A DNA stretch of 64,000 nucleotides from Aureivirga sp. CE67 (GTDB taxonomy: Bacteria; Bacteroidota; Bacteroidia; Flavobacteriales; Flavobacteriaceae), in the NCBI RefSeq assembly GCF_015767245.1, contig NZ_JADOTV010000003.1, forward strand, positions 179,624 through 243,623, in the 5' to 3' direction. Position numbers and translations under genes: made by a program. Below are positions 61,457 to 64,000 of the stretch, piece after piece (the first letter of the stretch is position 1; each line of letters opens with the position of its first letter). The notes beneath the pieces were generated by a model. The model was given only the letters and a program-made list of their open reading frames with translations, did no database searches and was not told the DNA's origin.

Positions 61457-61488
61457 CTACATATTCAATTAACATAATTACAACCCTA

Positions 61489-63294
61489 ATGAAAAAAATA
61501 TTACTATTATCATTCTTAGGTGTAAATGCTTTGTTCGCACAAGCTCCTGATGGATACTATGATAGTGCAACTGCAACAGGATTTACTCTTAAAACACAAT
61601 TAAAGACAATTATTACAAACGGACATTCTGCTCAAGGTTATGGTGACTTATACAGTGCTTATGCTGAAGGAGATGCTGATAACTATTATGAAAATGATGG
61701 TAGTGTTTTAGATATGTATTCTGAAAATCCTAACGGAGAGGATCCATATAACTTTGCTCATTACACTGACAAATGTGGAAACTATCAGAATGAAGGAGAT
61801 TGTTATAATAGAGAGCATTTATTTCCTCAAGGTATCTTTGGATCTGCAAGTCCTATGAAATCTGACTTTCACCATGTTGTGCCTTCAGACGGAAAAGTTA
61901 ATGGAATCAGAGGAAGTTACCCTTTCGGAGAAGTTGATAATCCATCAGTTACTACAGATAATGGTTCTAAAAGAGGAGCCAATTCTACTTTAGGTTATTC
62001 TGGAACTGTATTTGAGCCAATCGATGAGTTTAAAGGAGATATCGCAAGATGTATGTTATATTTTGCTACAAGATATGAGAGCCAAATTCCTAACTGGAAT
62101 CACGCAATGTTAGATGGATCTTCTGACCAAGTTTATGAAGATTGGTTTATCGAAATTTTATTAAACTGGCACAATCAAGATCCTGTAAACCAAAGAGAGA
62201 TTGTTAGAAATAATGCTGGATACGAATTCCAAGGAAATAGAAATCCATTTATTGATCACCCAGAATATGTAAATATGATTTGGGGAGACGGTGTAGGTTT
62301 TGAAGCTCCATCAAATGTTACAATTTCAAATATCACGCACACAACTGCTGATGTAACATGGGATTATACAAATGATGAAGTTACTATTGCAAACTACCAA
62401 GTTTATGTAGATGGAACTTTAATTCTTAATACTACAGAAACTAATGTTGATTTAATTAACTTAACAGAAGGTACAGATTATACAGTTTATATTACTGCTA
62501 CAGATACAGAAGATAATGTTTCTGCTCCAAGTCAGTTAAAAACTTTTACTACTACCACAGATGCTATTACTTTAATTGATGAAGATTTTAGTAACTGTGA
62601 CAATATTGCTTTTACAGCATATGATGAAGCTAGTGATAAGAGCTGGTTCTGTACTGATAACAACCAATACCAAATGAATGGTTACCAAGAAGATGTTTTA
62701 TCTAAAGATTGGTTAATCACTTCAGAAAAAATTAATTTTGATACATATTCTGATGAAAAATTAAGCTTATTCATCAAATATAAGTACGGAAATTCTCCTT
62801 TAGAATTAGTTTATTCTTCTGATTACCCTGGAGGTGGAAACCCAGCAAACTACACTTGGACTGCTGTTCCTAATATCACTTTACCTATTTACAATGGTTC
62901 AGATTATATCGAGCAAACTTTCGAAGATGTAGACGTTAGTGGAATTACTGGAGAAAATTACATTGCTTTCAAATATTACTCAAATGGTTCTCCTACTCTA
63001 TGGATCATTGATGATTTCAAAATCATGGCTTCAGGTGATGATTTAAGTACAGGAGATGATTTAAAACAATCAATCTTCAATGTATACCCTAACCCAAGTA
63101 ACGGAAACTTCAACATTACTTTAAAAGAAATTTCTAAAGCTAATGTACAGGTTTTCTCAATTAGAGGTTCATTAATCAAAGATTTTGAAACTAAAGAAAA
63201 TAACTTCCAAATCACTAACTTAAGAAGCGGAATTTATATTTTAAAAATCTCTTCAGATAACAAAACAGAAACTAAAAAGATTATTGTTCAATAA
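61489..63294 (+). CDS. T9SS-exported endonuclease I with Fn3 and anchor domains
   Basis: 601 residues. Order: signal peptide (1-17, ending LFAQ); endonuclease I domain (about 18-265) with NREHLFPQGIFG, KSDFHHVVPSDGKVNGIRG (His-His motif, DNA/RNA cleavage site); a fibronectin type III domain (about 275-355, SNVTISNITHTTADVTWDY); a beta-sandwich of the choice-of-anchor-J type (about 360-515); and a type A sorting domain (NVYPNPSNGNFNITL to KIIVQ). Extracellular nuclease for nucleic-acid nutrition is likely. Own promoter and terminator. Confidence 0.92.
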   Translation: MKKILLLSFLGVNALFAQAPDGYYDSATATGFTLKTQLKTIITNGHSAQGYGDLYSAYAEGDADNYYENDGSVLDMYSENPNGEDPYNFAHYTDKCGNYQNEGDCYNREHLFPQGIFGSASPMKSDFHHVVPSDGKVNGIRGSYPFGEVDNPSVTTDNGSKRGANSTLGYSGTVFEPIDEFKGDIARCMLYFATRYESQIPNWNHAMLDGSSDQVYEDWFIEILLNWHNQDPVNQREIVRNNAGYEFQGNRNPFIDHPEYVNMIWGDGVGFEAPSNVTISNITHTTADVTWDYTNDEVTIANYQVYVDGTLILNTTETNVDLINLTEGTDYTVYITATDTEDNVSAPSQLKTFTTTTDAITLIDEDFSNCDNIAFTAYDEASDKSWFCTDNNQYQMNGYQEDVLSKDWLITSEKINFDTYSDEKLSLFIKYKYGNSPLELVYSSDYPGGGNPANYTWTAVPNITLPIYNGSDYIEQTFEDVDVSGITGENYIAFKYYSNGSPTLWIIDDFKIMASGDDLSTGDDLKQSIFNVYPNPSNGNFNITLKEISKANVQVFSIRGSLIKDFETKENNFQITNLRSGIYILKISSDNKTETKKIIVQ

Positions 63295-63316
63295 TTCTTT
63301 CTAGTTCATAGATATC

Positions 63317-63348
63317 AAAAGGTAACAATTAATTTTGTTGCCTTTTTT
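63317..63348 (+). terminator. Rho-independent terminator
   Basis: GGTAACAA (63321-63328) pairs with TTGTTGCC (63335-63342) with one G-T pair, flanked by A and T runs. It ends the endonuclease gene. Confidence 0.82.
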
Positions 63349-63426
63349 GTTTTTTGGTTCAACAATAAAATCAACTTTTAAGCAATCATTATCATTTAAT
63401 ATAAGGTATTTACTGTTTGTCAAGTT

Positions 63427-63442
63427 CCCCTCTTGAGAGGGG
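63427..63442. repeat. Palindrome CCCCTCTTGAGAGGGG
   Basis: A perfect 16-bp palindrome followed by TTAGGGGTGTGTTTT. This G/C-rich motif is unlike the surrounding AT-rich DNA and resembles a short repeat scattered between genes in flavobacterial genomes. Confidence 0.6.
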
Positions 63443-63664
63443 TTAGGGGTGTGTTTTAAAATAATAAAATTCTATAGCTGGTACGAGTTCATAACTCATG
63501 ACCACACAAATACTAAATACAATAGACACACTTAACAAAAATGCACCAGATTTCAATTAAAAATTAGGAAAGCTTGTCACTCTTCATTTAAAATTACTTT
63601 CTGGAGCTTCCTTTGCAAAAGCAAAGTCGGGCTTTACGTTTCAAGTTTTCATTTTTCTAAAAAG

Positions 63665-63735
63665 TTTTTCTAAAAGAAATACGTGGGCTTCTTAGGTCGC
63701 CTCCACTTTCTAAGAAAAAACAAATTTTAGAAAAA
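63665..63735. repeat. Nested inverted repeat
   Basis: Outer arms TTTTTCTAAAA (63665-63675) and TTTTAGAAAAA (63725-63735) enclose inner arms TTCTTAG (63689-63695) and CTAAGAA (63710-63716). It could fold into a branched RNA or DNA structure. Confidence 0.5.
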
Positions 63736-63782
63736 AGAAAAGCTTTACTCTTCAATCCCTAAGCCAATAAAATAACCACAAA

Positions 63783-63813
63783 AAAAATCCCAACCATTAC
63801 AGTTGGGATTTTT
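63783..63813. terminator. Hairpin with A and T runs
   Basis: ATCCCAAC (63787-63794) pairs with GTTGGGAT (63802-63809), with A7 on one side and T residues on the other. It likely serves the leftward gene at 63878 and could act in both directions. Confidence 0.75.
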
Positions 63814-63822
63814 AATATCTCT

Positions 63823-63865
63823 AAGAGCCTGTTTCAAATTGTATCAGAATTTTAAACAGGTTCTA
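63823..63865 (+). repeat. Terminator-like hairpin, copy 2 of a repeat
   Basis: AAGAGCCTGTTT, then TTG, ATCA and TTTAAACAGG in the same order as copy 1 at 59926, with a few substitutions that weaken the stem end. The loop is one base shorter. Confidence 0.7.
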
Positions 63866-63877
63866 TAGAAAGAATTC

Positions 63878-64000
63878 TTATCTTCTAATCAAACTAAAGT
63901 GTCCTTTCTTTGTATAACGTCTTGTCGTTACAGTTCCATCTTCTGATACTCCTACAGACTTCACGATGTCTAATGAGAACCAGTAATCTGATGACGGTAA
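63878..64000 (-). CDS. C-terminal end of a T9SS type B sorting domain protein (partial)
   Basis: A leftward frame enters from the right edge and stops with TAA at 63880-63878. The last 40 residues read LPSSDYWFSLDI, then a spacer, and end TKKGHFSLIRR. The LPS-D-Y-W-F and GHFSL-x-R ends are those of the T9SS type B (gliding/adhesin-type) sorting domain, so this is a large secreted surface protein. The rest lies outside the window. Confidence 0.85.
   Translation of the reverse strand, partial: LPSSDYWFSLDIVKSVGVSEDGTVTTRRYTKKGHFSLIRR

Larger units (their letters stand above)
63349..63877. other. Gene-free block rich in inverted repeats
   Basis: 529 bp with no credible ORF on either strand. 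Contents in order: palindrome CCCCTCTTGAGAGGGG (63427-63442); small hairpin CTTTGC/GCAAAG (63611-63626); an 11-bp inverted repeat (63665-63675 with 63725-63735) enclosing a second pair TTCTTAG/CTAAGAA (63689-63695 with 63710-63716); a terminator-like stem at 63787-63809; and repeat copy 2 at 63823-63865. This looks like non-coding repetitive sequence rather than a degraded gene. Confidence 0.6.

Noticed and set aside
1..64000. tRNA, rRNA, CRISPR array, insertion sequence or prophage
   Set aside because: I looked for cloverleaf-type sequences, regularly spaced direct repeats and transposase or integrase motifs and found none. The holin-like gene at 32293 belongs to a chromosomal envelope operon and is not evidence for a prophage.

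Overview
The window is AT-rich chromosomal DNA (roughly 30% GC by eye) from a member of the Bacteroidota, almost certainly the family Flavobacteriaceae and possibly a Tenacibaculum/Polaribacter-like marine genus. The evidence is the set of type IX secretion (T9SS) C-terminal sorting domains on five proteins, many small lipoproteins with Cys-Lys/Ser-Asp-Asp starts, TAnnTTTG-type -7 promoter elements, weak Shine-Dalgarno signals, and families typical of the group (OstA-like, DUF4846, exosortase K/MSEP-CTERM, BtuG-like propellers). No rRNA, tRNA, insertion sequence, prophage or CRISPR array was seen. Terminators are strong AT-rich hairpins, often bidirectional.

Layout. 1-13.4 kb is mostly envelope and secreted proteins: the end of a TPR-like gene, an OmpW porin, several lipoproteins, a patatin phospholipase, an alpha/beta hydrolase that has lost its catalytic residues, a large BNR-repeat T9SS protein, and an orphan BtuG-like surface propeller. 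14-21.6 kb is housekeeping: ychF, a methyltransferase, a ZIP transporter, an OstA-like LPS-export protein with a class III aminotransferase, and a HAD phosphatase. 21.6-27.3 kb holds a second BNR-repeat T9SS protein with an Asp-Gly repeat linker, a Crp/Fnr regulator, a DoxX-like protein and a SUKH protein. 27.4-30.7 kb is a tight five-gene operon that joins a DUF4291 protein to a PARG-type macrodomain with the complete catalytic signature. 31-38.8 kb carries a glucosaminidase-LysM lipoprotein, a YtxH/holin-like envelope operon, a nitronate monooxygenase-like enzyme, a T9SS subtilase and priA, whose conserved N-terminus has no ordinary start codon.

39.1-43.3 kb is a vitamin B12 locus. cobU and a c-type cytochrome are transcribed leftward. 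Rightward, a cobalamin riboswitch controls a BtuB-like TonB receptor and a BtuG-like surface lipoprotein. The orphan paralogue at 12.3 kb is a second member of this lipoprotein family without receptor or riboswitch. 44.6-48.5 kb is an exosortase K/MSEP-CTERM module: a dedicated membrane transpeptidase next to its single predicted substrate, plus an unknown membrane protein.

48.6-64 kb is mixed: an SDR oxidoreductase, a second DUF4291 gene, TPR and esterase proteins, a metallophosphoesterase, DUF4846 and methyltransferase genes, an RsmB-type rRNA methyltransferase, a secreted endonuclease I with a T9SS tail, a gene-free block rich in inverted repeats, and the 3' end of a T9SS type B protein. 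The strongest leads are the DUF4291/PARG operon, the exosortase K module, the catalytically dead hydrolase, the priA start, the orphan BtuG paralogue, and the repeated hairpins and small ORFs between genes.
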